Assembly: GCF_000375465.1 (NCBI RefSeq)
Contig: NZ_AQXH01000003.1
Location: 62,001-126,000, forward strand
Direction: 5' to 3'
Length of the DNA stretch: 64,000 bases
Source of the DNA: Balneola vulgaris DSM 17893
Lineage (GTDB): Bacteria > Bacteroidota > Rhodothermia > Balneolales > Balneolaceae
A program made the translations under genes and the position numbers. Numbering within the stretch: the stretch's first letter is position 1; every line of letters starts with the position of its first letter. The notes beneath the pieces are model-generated. The model was not told where the DNA came from, searched no databases, and saw only the letters and a list, made by a program, of their open reading frames with translations. This document shows, one piece after another, positions 1-8,028 of this stretch.

Positions 1-145
1 TAGTAAGTTTTAAGGCCATCTCTAATTGAGTGCGTAGTTCTGTACTCGTCTGCGAAGAGATTTGATAAAGTAACTTTAAGCGCTTTTCTGTTTCAGCTGC
101 ACTTATCAATTTTAATGGGGTACGTTGTGACGAAGTAGACGACAT
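1..145 (-). CDS. N-terminal fragment of a possible GAF-domain signalling protein (runs off window)
   Basis: An open frame on the minus strand starts at ATG (143-145) and continues to the window edge, giving about 48 residues. After a Ser/Thr-rich start the sequence reads RLKLLYQISSQTSTELRTQL, which resembles the helix that precedes a GAF domain in bacterial sensor kinases or cyclases. That resemblance is from memory and weak; the rest of the protein lies outside the window. The opposite-strand neighbour starts 260 bases away, so the two genes are divergent. Confidence that it is coding is moderate, and in the family assignment low. Confidence 0.5.
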   Translation of the reverse strand, partial: MSSTSSQRTPLKLISAAETEKRLKLLYQISSQTSTELRTQLEMALKLT

Positions 146-403
146 GAGGGATTCAAATTGGAACTATCGGAATTTTCAGATTATAACTTAATCTATCTTT
201 AAAAACCCAATAATTCGTGTAATCTGATGATATACTATACAATAATGAAAACTATGACTTACTACGGTTGACACTTTAATAACACAACACTAGAAAAAAT
301 CTACAAGTTATATTTCATTAATAGTCCCATTTCCAGCAAGCACAATAGCACTTAATAATTCTCAATTTTTTCTACCTTCCACAAAAACGCTGAGACTTTA
401 TTC

Positions 404-1108
404 TTGAATACATTTTTCGAAACTACGCACTTATTTTCTTCCTACGGTGTGGAACACTATGCCGTACTTGGAATCTTCCTCCTATTTTCGGTGATTTTTT
501 TCCAATTCATGAATCCTAAGAAACAGGATTACCAAAGAAAGGTACTCTTCGCTGTTGCCGTAATTCTTTCCCTTTCTCAGCTATTAAAGATCCCATTAAA
601 TATAATAGCTGGTAGTTTCGATCCTGCGCATGACATCCCACTTCATATGTGCAATTTCCTACCTATGGTGATGATGTGGGTGTACTATAAGAAAAGCCAG
701 AAAGTATGGGCGGCTATCTTCTTTTGGGTGATCATTGGCGTTTCACAAGCAAACCTGACTCCCTCTGTAGAGTTCTCATTATTTCATTACGACGCCATTC
801 GCTATTGGCTCGTTCACCTTATGTTAGTGATACTCGCTCTTTATCCTGCCATGAAGTGGGGTTGGGGACTCACCCTTAAAGATGTTCGAAATTCCGTTCT
901 AGCACTAAATGTAGTAGCCGCCATCTTATACCCCATTAACCTCGCTCTGAATAGTAATTATCTCTATATCATGGCTAAGCCGCCAGGCACTACCTTCTTT
1001 AGCATACTTCCTGAATGGCCAATTTATATTCTTTATCTCGAAGGAATCTTAGTGATCTGGGCTCTCTTTGTGTGGGCGGTTTTCAATCGCATTAAAAAGA
1101 AGGGATAA
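404..1108 (+). CDS. YwaF/TIGR02206-type integral membrane protein
   Basis: This 234-residue polytopic protein has about six or seven hydrophobic segments (roughly residues 18-36, 47-68, 79-95, 102-118, 130-150, 163-180, 203-228). A loop around residues 75-88 carries the DIPLHMCNF motif, and this His/Cys-bearing motif is characteristic of the YwaF (TIGR02206, TMEM164-like) family. The biochemical role of the bacterial family is not established. The frame opens with TTG at 404; no upstream ATG is in frame and the next Met is about 75 residues in, beyond the first helices, so TTG is the best start. It is flanked by a partial divergent gene and by degenerate palindromic repeats. What it transports or modifies cannot be said. 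Confidence 0.7.
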   Translation: MNTFFETTHLFSSYGVEHYAVLGIFLLFSVIFFQFMNPKKQDYQRKVLFAVAVILSLSQLLKIPLNIIAGSFDPAHDIPLHMCNFLPMVMMWVYYKKSQKVWAAIFFWVIIGVSQANLTPSVEFSLFHYDAIRYWLVHLMLVILALYPAMKWGWGLTLKDVRNSVLALNVVAAILYPINLALNSNYLYIMAKPPGTTFFSILPEWPIYILYLEGILVIWALFVWAVFNRIKKKG

Positions 1109-1121
1109 GTTCGGTTAATAT

Positions 1122-1201
1122 CCATCGGGCAGAGTACTCTTCCGGTAGATGTATTGCGGCAACACCTTCACTATCGGCCCGACGGGCTATCCGTCGGACC
1201 G
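1122..1201 (+). repeat. Degenerate copy of paired-palindrome (REP-like) repeat
   Basis: This stretch aligns end to end with the better-conserved copies at 1952, 2830 and 3004. It begins ccatcgggc and ends with a palindrome of the form ccgacgggctatccgtcgg. Several positions differ, so it appears to be an older copy. The short open frame that runs through it is an effect of the repeat composition, not a gene. Confidence 0.6.
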
Positions 1202-1281
1202 GGCATTGCCACCTTATCAATTCCATCCTAGTTCAATAGCTCTGCTGCGGAACATTCCTGATCTAAACCACAAGCATAGAA

Positions 1282-1380
1282 CCATAGGGCGGATCGCCCG
1301 TACGATAGATGAGATATCAACCCGACAACCTACCTATATACCTCACCATCGGACCTAAAGGAATTGGTTGAACTATCGGT
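1282..1380 (+). repeat. Degenerate copy of paired-palindrome (REP-like) repeat
   Basis: The left half (ccatagggcggatcgcccg, followed by a sequence close to the gatgaacaagcgac spacer of other copies) matches the repeats at 1952, 2830 and 3004 with several substitutions. The right palindrome is only partly recognisable, so the right boundary is approximate. It lies just upstream of the DUF1456 gene and may extend into its leader. Confidence 0.5.
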
Positions 1381-1445
1381 AGTCTTCGGTTTGCATAATC
1401 GGTACCTTATAGCTTACCGTATAATTTTTGATTGAACCTCCATCC

Positions 1446-1913
1446 ATGGACAATAACGACATCTTTCGCCGCCTGCGATATATACTAGGATACAATGATT
1501 TAAAAATGACTGAAGTTTTCGCTCAGGCTGATCATGTTTTACCTCAGAAAGAGGTAACCCTTTGGCTCAAGAAAGACGAAGATCCTGTGAAAGTGGATAT
1601 GCCAGATATAAAAATGTCGATTTTTCTAAATGGATTGATAAATCAATTAAGAGGTAAGAAAGAAGGTGCTCAACCAGAACCGGAAAAAGTGCTAAACAAC
1701 AACATCATTTTCCGAAAACTACGCATCGCTTTCGATTTACAGTCGGATGAAATCTTGGACTTATATGAGTCTGTGGATAAAAGTATTAGTGCTCACGAAC
1801 TCAGTGCCTTCTTCCGCAAGCCTAGTTCATCTAAATATCGAGCGTGTAATGATCAATACCTCCGCCACTTCCTGAATGGCCTTCAAAATAAGTTTGAGAA
1901 AAAAGAGAATTAA
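1446..1913 (+). CDS. DUF1456 family protein (YehS-like)
   Basis: This 155-residue cytoplasmic protein has two tandem homologous halves. The first begins DIFRRLRYILGYNDLKM (residues 5-21) and the second begins with NNNIIFRKLRIAFDL (about 85-99). Each half ends in a SIFLNGL or HFLNGL motif. This two-repeat layout and length match E. coli YehS and the DUF1456 family, whose function is unknown. The ATG at 1446 was chosen because homologues start with this Met followed by N-D; the in-frame TTG at 1428 would add six residues without support. It stands alone between repeat elements, so the context gives no clue to its role. Confidence 0.85.
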   Translation: MDNNDIFRRLRYILGYNDLKMTEVFAQADHVLPQKEVTLWLKKDEDPVKVDMPDIKMSIFLNGLINQLRGKKEGAQPEPEKVLNNNIIFRKLRIAFDLQSDEILDLYESVDKSISAHELSAFFRKPSSSKYRACNDQYLRHFLNGLQNKFEKKEN

Positions 1914-1951
1914 GTAAGCTAATCTCTAAACCAACTTACTGATTCGGAACC

Positions 1952-2050
1952 CCATCGGGCGGATGGCCCGTCCGATGGATGAACAAGCGACCAGATAAAC
2001 TCAACGCAACTTGCCCCCACCATCGATCCGATGGGCGATCCATCGGAACG
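1952..2050 (+). repeat. Paired-palindrome (REP-like) repeat, copy A
   Basis: Two imperfect inverted repeats are separated by about 45 bases. The left one is ccatcgggcgg..ccgtccgatgg and the right one is ccgatggg.gatccatcgg. Between them is a shared spacer containing gatgaacaagcgaccag. The same arrangement recurs at 2830-2932 and 3004-3110, all in the same orientation. GC content is clearly higher than the surrounding DNA. No transposase that could mobilise it is present in the window. Confidence 0.85.
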
Positions 2051-2093
2051 CACTTAGTTAGATTCCAAAGAATGCCTTAGTCGAGAATAACCT

Positions 2094-2561
2094 CTACATG
2101 CTAGTTCTAGTTTTAAGAGTGAAAACAGTATTTTCAAATAAATATTCTTCCAAATACACCATATTCTTGAGGGATAGATTTAGCCCCCATTCAGGTTTAC
2201 TCTTCTTCCCTTTGTAGTCTCTATTTTTAAATAGAGAATTAGGTGATTTCCAAACATTTGAAGGAATTAAATATAATTTTGGTGTCTTTCCTTGAGTTAA
2301 AAGTACAAGGGCCAAGAAAAGGGATTCCTTTATTTCAAATTTTGTTTTTTCTAAAAATACATAACCTGGCTTTCGAACTGACTTTACCTGGACTTCAATG
2401 AAAGGATTATGTTCATATCTCGCTATAAAATCTATACCACGATCATCAACTTCAGTGGTATAAACTTGAAAGCCATACATTGTTAATTCCATTTTAACAA
2501 AGTATTCAGAGTAAGTACCTACTTGCTGCTTGTTAAGATCGGCCCAATTATATCGACTCAT
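2094..2561 (-). CDS. PD-(D/E)XK nuclease-fold protein, DUF4365-like
   Basis: This 155-residue protein shows the order of a restriction-endonuclease-like core: an N-terminal helix with GTYSEYFVKMEL (Glu near residue 19), then VDDRGIDFIA (Asp near 39 and 43), then the β-strand EVQVKSV (Glu near 55, Lys near 59). The D-(x)n-E/Q-x-K pattern is that of PD-(D/E)XK families, and the RGIDF..VQVKS combination resembles DUF4365 proteins, which occur near defence genes. The substrate is unknown. It starts at ATG 2561 and is flanked on both sides by repeat elements (copies at 1952, 2604 and 2830), so it may be an accessory gene. The nuclease fold is inferred, and no partner methylase or helicase is visible. 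Confidence 0.65.
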   Translation of the reverse strand: MSRYNWADLNKQQVGTYSEYFVKMELTMYGFQVYTTEVDDRGIDFIARYEHNPFIEVQVKSVRKPGYVFLEKTKFEIKESLFLALVLLTQGKTPKLYLIPSNVWKSPNSLFKNRDYKGKKSKPEWGLNLSLKNMVYLEEYLFENTVFTLKTRTSM

Positions 2562-2603
2562 GATTTAAACTACTTTTCAGATTTTGAGTAACACTCCCTT
2601 AAC

Positions 2604-2810
2604 GATCTTTTAAGTTTGTAACTTAAAAATCCTAGACAAAGAAGTCTCCTGACTTCCATTACAGACTCTACTACAGCAAATGTTATAAAATGTGCTATTA
2701 GATGGATATGAATCTTGAAAGGCATAAGCTAAATCTATAGAATTTAACCTTTAATGCAAGACTCAGTATTGCATTACTGCTAGTTTTAAGTCAAAGACTT
2801 AAAACATCTA
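2604..2810 (+). repeat. Multi-hairpin intergenic repeat, copy 1 (divergent)
   Basis: This is the most diverged of four copies (others at 45264, 45963 and 46810). It contains a string of small hairpins: ttttaagt/acttaaaa at 2608-2628, gaagtc/gacttc at 2641-2656, a taaat/attta unit near 2730-2746, and ttttaagtc/gacttaaaa at 2784-2804. An extra segment of about 25 bases separates the second and third hairpins compared with the other copies. It is non-coding on both strands. Confidence 0.8.
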
Positions 2811-2829
2811 TGGAATGAGCTGAAAACCT

Positions 2830-2932
2830 CCATCGGGCGGATGGCCCGTCCGATGGATGAACAAGCGACCAGTTGAATACAAAGCATCCAACCCGTTCTT
2901 ACCCCACCATCGATCCGATGGACGATCCATCG
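2830..2932 (+). repeat. Paired-palindrome (REP-like) repeat, copy B
   Basis: This copy has the same two-palindrome structure as copy A: ccatcgggcggatggcccg on the left and ccgatggacgatccatcgg on the right. The internal spacer is nearly identical to that of copy C for about 25 bases. The sequence following it (acttagttagattgg..) also matches that following copy A, so the mobile or duplicated unit may extend some 30 bases past the right palindrome. Confidence 0.85.
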
Positions 2933-3003
2933 GGTCGTACTTAGTTAGATTGGAAAAAATACCTTACTCCCTTCGGAATGAGCTTGTAACCCCCATCCCG
3001 ACC

Positions 3004-3110
3004 TCCATCGGGCGGATGGCCCGTCCGATGGATGAACAAGCGACCAGATGAACTCAACACAACCAACCCGTTCTTGCCCCACCATCGATCCGATGGGTAA
3101 TCCATCGGAT
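3004..3110 (+). repeat. Paired-palindrome (REP-like) repeat, copy C
   Basis: This copy is nearly identical to copy B across both palindromes and the spacer, and lies only about 70 bases after it in the same orientation. It ends about 60 bases before the tRNA-Ile gene. Tandem same-orientation copies at this spacing resemble clustered REP or BIME elements of other bacteria. Confidence 0.85.
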
Positions 3111-3171
3111 CGATCACATAACTACAAAACAAAAAAACCCATGCAAATCAATGACTTACATGGGTTGAGAG

Positions 3172-3245
3172 TGGGCCCAGAGGGACTTGAACCCCCGACC
3201 AATCGATTATGAGTCGACTGCTCTAACCAACTGAGCTATGGGCCC
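3172..3245 (-). tRNA. tRNA-Ile2 (anticodon CAU, predicted lysidine-modified)
   Basis: Read on the minus strand, a 74-base cloverleaf folds with acceptor arms GGGCCCA/TGGGCCC, D-arm GCTC..GAGC, anticodon stem GTCGA/TCGAT around loop CTCATAA, and T-arm GGGGG-TTCAAGT-CCCTC. The anticodon is CAT. The anticodon-arm and T-loop sequence closely resembles E. coli ileX (CGACTCATAATCG, TTGGTCG), so it is assigned to isoleucine (AUA reading after lysidine modification by TilS) rather than to methionine. The 3' CCA is not encoded. Confidence 0.85.
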
Positions 3246-3260
3246 GGCCTTAAAGGGCGA

Positions 3261-3268
3261 CAAAGTTA
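3261..3268 (-). promoter_or_regulatory. Bacteroidota-type -7 box of the tRNA-Ile2 gene
   Basis: On the minus strand the sequence TAACTTTG matches the Bacteroidota -7 consensus TAnnTTTG and lies 16 bases upstream of the mature tRNA 5' end, a suitable distance for transcription initiation. The left edge of the 140-bp duplicated block falls inside this box; the second copy at 7889 retains only part of it. Confidence 0.5.
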
Positions 3269-3403
3269 CAAGGTTTCACAGCTATTTAAAAGCCTTTTTT
3301 TAGCTTTCCTCCAATTTTCGTGAATGGTTTCTCCCCTTATTTACGTTTACCTTTCTCCATCAATAAACTCTTGATCTCAATGCTATGAAAACGACTCATT
3401 TCT
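3264..3403 (+). repeat. Left copy of 140-bp direct repeat (duplicated tRNA-Ile/lolA-like intergenic region and gene start)
   Basis: Base-by-base comparison with 7889-8028 gives 137 matches in 140 (differences in ttcctcc/ttccgcc, ctcaatg/ctcattg and actcatt/actcgtt). In this copy the ATG at 3385 is followed after six codons (MKTTHF) by TAG, so it is a dead remnant of the start of the LolA-like gene at 8010. The two copies bracket the whole 3404-7888 segment with the giant kinase. Confidence 0.9.
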
Positions 3404-4259
3404 AGTTTAATTTTTTTAGTTTTTTTAGAGGCTAATTTTTCTGATTCTCGTAAAACTTATTAATAAACTCTAAGAACTGTCTTTCCTATCTCGGATAAAA
3501 TTATTAGAAATCATCTTGCCTTTAAACATACTACTTATTAGAATAGTCAATAAGTTTATTGATTTTTAACATCCTAATTATTGAACTTATACATAACCAA
3601 AAAGATAAATAATCTATTGAATCAAAAATTTATCTGTACAGGTTATAATGAGTTTATTGTGAATTCTATTAGCATACATAATAATGATTTACTCATATTA
3701 TATTTTTACCCCATTAGGGTTTTTTAAAAATTGAAATATTAGATCATTTTAAGAATAGAAATAAGATTTATTTAGTTCTTCAGAAACTTCACAACATATA
3801 AAAAAAGAATCAAATATTTAGAATTTGACACTATTTAGAGGTCATAGATTTAAATCCTAATTACATTATAATTTAATTTTTCACAGGAAAATTATTAATA
3901 AAATTGAACAAGAAATCAGCATGTCTTATTGAAATACGGATCATATTTTAAACCTCTTTAGGCATTATATATCTGTCATTAAATAAAAGAGAAAGCTTCG
4001 CATGATTATAATTTAAAATTCAATTTTATTACTGATTCAATAGGTACTAATCTACGGTCTTACTAGACACAAAAAAATTTAAGTCTAAAGTGAACTGTAC
4101 AAAAAGTCGATAAAGAAAATTGAAGTAATTTCTTCACTATTAAACAAGCCCTATTAGGATTGATTATTAAAATTGAATCCTACATCGGTTGAATTAAAAT
4201 TTATTATTAATAAACCCCAGTGACTTCTTCTTAGTTAGGCAGGTTAAGGAAACAATTAC
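3404..4259. other. AT-rich non-coding stretch upstream of the giant kinase
   Basis: About 850 bases are very AT-rich, with many stop codons in every frame and no recognisable RNA gene or repeat. No transposase, integrase or convincing short ORF is seen. A possible ribosome-binding sequence (taaggaaac) lies at its end, just before the kinase ATG. The composition is visibly more AT-rich than the flanking core genes, in keeping with an inserted segment. Confidence 0.6.
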
Positions 4260-7200
4260 ATGAGTAATACGGTCCCTATGAGTTATAAAGCGTTAATTCT
4301 CGTTGGTAATAAGAATGAAGCCCAAATTTTTAAACAGTATTTAATCAAGTCTGAAGCACCATTTGGCGAGGTCAAGATTGTTCATGATAAAGAGGCATAT
4401 AGAAACGCATTATTAAGCTTCGACATGGATCTCATAATTTCTGATTATGAGATGACTGATATCAATGGATTACAAGCTATAAGGTTAAGAAATACCTTGA
4501 AAGATGACGTGCCTATTATAATCGTTTCTGCGTCTATAGGGGAAGAAAAAGCTGTAGAGCTTATAAAAGAAGGAGCCGTTGATTTCCTTGAAAGGAATAA
4601 TGCTGAGAAAAGACTTGCTAAAACTTCCCTAAGAGCCATTAAAGATTCAAAGGAAAAACAAAAAATAATAAGCGCTAAATATGCTTTACAACAAGCTATG
4701 AAACGCTATACCCTGTTATTTGAGTCTAGTTTAGATGGGCTTGTTATTGCAGAACCTACTAATAAAGGAAAGATCATTGATGCTAATAATGCTTTTATCA
4801 AACTTTTGGGGTATACAAACCAAGAAGTGAGAAATCTTAAATGGGAAGATCTATTTGCCAAAGAGCCGAAAGAATTTTTAGAATTTCTAGATATTTTCTC
4901 AGTCACTTCCAAACAAAGTTATAAGGGTAAGCTATTACTAAAATCAAATGATGGTAATATCATCCCTGTAGAAATAATTTCTCGATTAGAAACTTTAGAT
5001 AAAGAACATCAAATTTACAGTATTATTCGGGATATAAGGGAAAGAGAAAAAGCAGAAGCAGAGTTAAAAAAGCAGTATCAGGTCAAAGTATTACAACAAC
5101 AGATTACTGAGACCATCAATAATAATACTTCTTTTAGTATCGCCCTAGAGATGTGTCTCGACAAGATAAACTCATTTCTTGGTTGGGACTTAGGTCACTT
5201 ATATATCAAAGATTTTAATGAAGGAGCAAAACTTTTTGTTCCCTTGAATGTGTGGCATAAATCAAATCAAGAGAAGTATAATGCATTTATTGAGGAAACA
5301 ACCACCCTAACTTTCCCCTCAGGAGAGGGATTTATCGGTAAAGTAGCAAAGAATAAAAAACCCAAATGGTTTAAAAGTGTTAAGGAGAATGATGAGTACT
5401 ATAGGACAGATGGAATAAAGAAATCCAATCTAAAAAGTGGCTTACTATTACCTATTACTGTAAATAACGTTACTGAAGCTGTACTTGAATTATATACAGA
5501 AAATGAGTGTGATAAAAACGAAGAACTACAAGGCATCATTGAAGCTGCTACCCAACAAATGTCTCTACTCTTTGAGCGTAAATTAAACATGGATTATCTA
5601 CAGGATGAAAAAGAGCGATACCGCTTGTTGGCGGAGAATTCGACGGATATGATTAGCCGACATACGAAGGATGGAAAATACCTGTATGCCTCACCTTCCC
5701 TTATGACTCTACTAGGATATAAACCAGAAGAATTAATTGAAAAATCAGCCTATTTATTTATCCATCCAAATGACCTTGAAAAAATAGAAACACTACATTC
5801 ATCAATTCTGAAAAATCCTAAGTCCTACAAAATCAGTTACCGTTTAAAGAAAAAAAATGGTGAATGGTTATGGGTTGAAACAATTGGTAAAGTTATCTTA
5901 GATCTTGAAACTGGTGAAATAAATGAAATACAAACCTCTACCAGAGATATAAGTGACCGAATAACTTATGAACAGGAATTAGAGGCAACCAGTAATTTGA
6001 ACAAAAAGATTGTTGATAGCCTGCCGGGTATATTCTTTATTCTAAATAATGATGGAAAGATAAACCGGACAAATGCTAGGTTTAAATCAATTGTTGATTA
6101 TTCCATTGAAAAAGAAAGTGAACTACCTTTTATAGATTTTATAAGTCCGGAAGACCGGAAGAAAGCTCAAGAGGCATTTGAAAAAGCCTTTGAAGAAGGT
6201 CATGTGGAACTAGAACTTTCACTAATAACCAAAACGGGAGAAAAAATACCGTACCTCATGACTGGTATTGTTGATATTCTACGAGGTGATAAACTCCTTT
6301 TAGGAACTGGAATTGATATTAAAGAACGAAAACAAATTGAGTATGAACTAAAAAGTGAGAAAAAATTTATTGACCGAGCCATTAACAGCCTTCCTGGTTT
6401 ATTCTATGTTTTAGATGAAGAACAAAATTACGTCCGTGTCAATGATGAATTTATTACAACTTTAGGATACAGCAGATCTGAATTAGATAATATGAATCCG
6501 TTAGATTTTTATCTAAAAGAAGATCACGAAAAAATAATAAGAGCCATTCAAAATGCCTTTGAAGAGGGTTTTGCTTCTATTATCGCAAAAATAAGAACTA
6601 AAGATGGAAACTTACCATATTTCTATCTTACTGGCTCTCATTTTGTTCAGGATGGAAAAAACTACATTTTAGGAACTGGAGTAAATATAACTGAGCAAAT
6701 TCGATTAGAAAGACTTTTAGATCAAGCTCATAATATGGCTCGAATCGGAGCCTGGGAAGTGGATTTAGTAAAAAATGAAATAATATGGTCTAAAATAACA
6801 AAAGAGATCCACGAAGTGCCCGATGATTATGAGCCCAAACTTGAAACAGCCATTAATTTTTATACAGAAACAGAAGATAGGAAAAAAATTGAACTCGGGT
6901 TAAAAAATGCTATTGACAATAATCAACCGTGGGATGTTGAGGCACAAATTTTAACAGCGAAAGGCAATAAACGATGGGTTCGAGCTATTGGGAAGCCTTA
7001 TTTTAACGAAGGGGTTTGCATTCGTTTGTATGGAAGTTTTCAGGACATTACCGCTCATAAACAAAGAGAAGAAAAAATTCTGGAAGGCTTAAGAGAAAGA
7101 GAAGCACTTTTACAAGAAATTCATCATAGAGTAAAAAATAATCTGGCTTTAATCTCTGGGATGTTACAATTACAAGTGTTTGCAGTTGACGACCAAAAGC

Positions 7201-7730
7201 TGTCAATGATTTTAAATGACAGTCAAAGTCGTATTAAATCCATCGCACTACTTCATGAACAGCTCTATAAATCCGAAAGTTTTTCAAAGGTCAATTTTCT
7301 AGAAAATTTAAAAGAGCTTGTCGATCATGTTTATTCATCATTTCAGATAAATAATAAAATAGTGATTGAACTGAACACGGAAGAGATATATATGAATATT
7401 AATCAAGCCGTTCCACTAACACTGATCATCAATGAGTTACTTACAAATAGTTTGAAACATGCCTTTAATATTCAAGAAAAGGGAAAAATAGTTATAGATC
7501 TATTTAAAAAAGGAGAGGAACTATACCTAAATATAAAGGACAATGGTTGTGGGCTTCCAGTGGATTTCAATCTCAACAAAACAGAATCCTTAGGAATTAC
7601 TTTAATTAAAACACTTAGTTCTCAATTAGATGCGCAAATGAATTTTTCTTCCACTTCTTATGGCACAACATTCGAGTTAAACTTTACCATACAAGAACAA
7701 ATCCGTGGTTCATCAGGTGATTTAGAATAA
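4260..7730 (+). CDS. Multi-PAS/GAF sensor histidine kinase of the HisKA_2 type with N-terminal degenerate receiver
   Basis: This 1156-residue soluble kinase has the domain order: receiver-like (about 8-130), PAS (150-270), GAF (290-445), four more PAS (455-575, 582-695, 703-815, 825-940), HisKA_2 (945-1030, with EIHHRVKNNLALISGMLQLQ and His955/956), and HATPase_c (1045-1145, with NELLTNS and DNGCGLP). The receiver keeps Asp62 (IISDYEM) but has NKN where the acidic Mg-binding pair is expected and Arg instead of the conserved Lys, so it is probably not a normal phosphoacceptor. No transmembrane segment is seen. The gene is alone in a 4.5-kb AT-rich segment bounded by a 140-bp duplication; no cognate regulator is adjacent. 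The signal sensed is unknown. Confidence 0.9.
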   Translation: MSNTVPMSYKALILVGNKNEAQIFKQYLIKSEAPFGEVKIVHDKEAYRNALLSFDMDLIISDYEMTDINGLQAIRLRNTLKDDVPIIIVSASIGEEKAVELIKEGAVDFLERNNAEKRLAKTSLRAIKDSKEKQKIISAKYALQQAMKRYTLLFESSLDGLVIAEPTNKGKIIDANNAFIKLLGYTNQEVRNLKWEDLFAKEPKEFLEFLDIFSVTSKQSYKGKLLLKSNDGNIIPVEIISRLETLDKEHQIYSIIRDIREREKAEAELKKQYQVKVLQQQITETINNNTSFSIALEMCLDKINSFLGWDLGHLYIKDFNEGAKLFVPLNVWHKSNQEKYNAFIEETTTLTFPSGEGFIGKVAKNKKPKWFKSVKENDEYYRTDGIKKSNLKSGLLLPITVNNVTEAVLELYTENECDKNEELQGIIEAATQQMSLLFERKLNMDYLQDEKERYRLLAENSTDMISRHTKDGKYLYASPSLMTLLGYKPEELIEKSAYLFIHPNDLEKIETLHSSILKNPKSYKISYRLKKKNGEWLWVETIGKVILDLETGEINEIQTSTRDISDRITYEQELEATSNLNKKIVDSLPGIFFILNNDGKINRTNARFKSIVDYSIEKESELPFIDFISPEDRKKAQEAFEKAFEEGHVELELSLITKTGEKIPYLMTGIVDILRGDKLLLGTGIDIKERKQIEYELKSEKKFIDRAINSLPGLFYVLDEEQNYVRVNDEFITTLGYSRSELDNMNPLDFYLKEDHEKIIRAIQNAFEEGFASIIAKIRTKDGNLPYFYLTGSHFVQDGKNYILGTGVNITEQIRLERLLDQAHNMARIGAWEVDLVKNEIIWSKITKEIHEVPDDYEPKLETAINFYTETEDRKKIELGLKNAIDNNQPWDVEAQILTAKGNKRWVRAIGKPYFNEGVCIRLYGSFQDITAHKQREEKILEGLREREALLQEIHHRVKNNLALISGMLQLQVFAVDDQKLSMILNDSQSRIKSIALLHEQLYKSESFSKVNFLENLKELVDHVYSSFQINNKIVIELNTEEIYMNINQAVPLTLIINELLTNSLKHAFNIQEKGKIVIDLFKKGEELYLNIKDNGCGLPVDFNLNKTESLGITLIKTLSSQLDAQMNFSSTSYGTTFELNFTIQEQIRGSSGDLE

Positions 7731-7888
7731 CTTTATACCGTTTCTCGAACTTTTAAATTGTAATATTTTATGATTTAAGAAGTTTATAATCTGATGAGAT
7801 TAGTTTTCATATTCGAGCTATCAATCATTTTATATGATCTCACATTAAACCTAATGCAATATATTATTTTGAATAGTCTGCTTTAGTG

Positions 7889-8028
7889 AGTTACAAGGTT
7901 TCACAGCTATTTAAAAGCCTTTTTTTAGCTTTCCGCCAATTTTCGTGAATGGTTTCTCCCCTTATTTACGTTTACCTTTCTCCATCAATAAACTCTTGAT
8001 CTCATTGCTATGAAAACGACTCGTTTCT
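7889..8028 (+). repeat. Right copy of 140-bp direct repeat (carries the functional lolA-like start)
   Basis: This copy matches 3264-3403 at 137 of 140 positions. It contains the leader and first codons of the intact LolA-like gene (ATG at 8010). The match begins inside what is, in the left copy, the tRNA -7 box (tta retained, caaag lost), which shows where the inserted segment joined. A possible promoter element TACCTTTC lies at 7973-7980. Confidence 0.9.

Noticed and set aside
1149-1358. Open frame through the degenerate repeats
   Set aside because: It follows the palindromic repeats, has no family features, and its composition is repeat-derived.
2857-3132. Two open frames on opposite strands over repeat copies B and C
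   Set aside because: Both are produced by the repeat sequence (for example both end in or begin with its palindromes); neither has protein features.
3172-3245. tRNA-Met call for the CAU tRNA
   Set aside because: The anticodon arm and T-loop match the Ile2 (ileX) type rather than initiator or elongator Met tRNA.
3404-7888. Transposon or prophage origin for the giant-kinase segment
   Set aside because: No transposase, integrase or phage gene is present; only the 140-bp duplication marks the ends.
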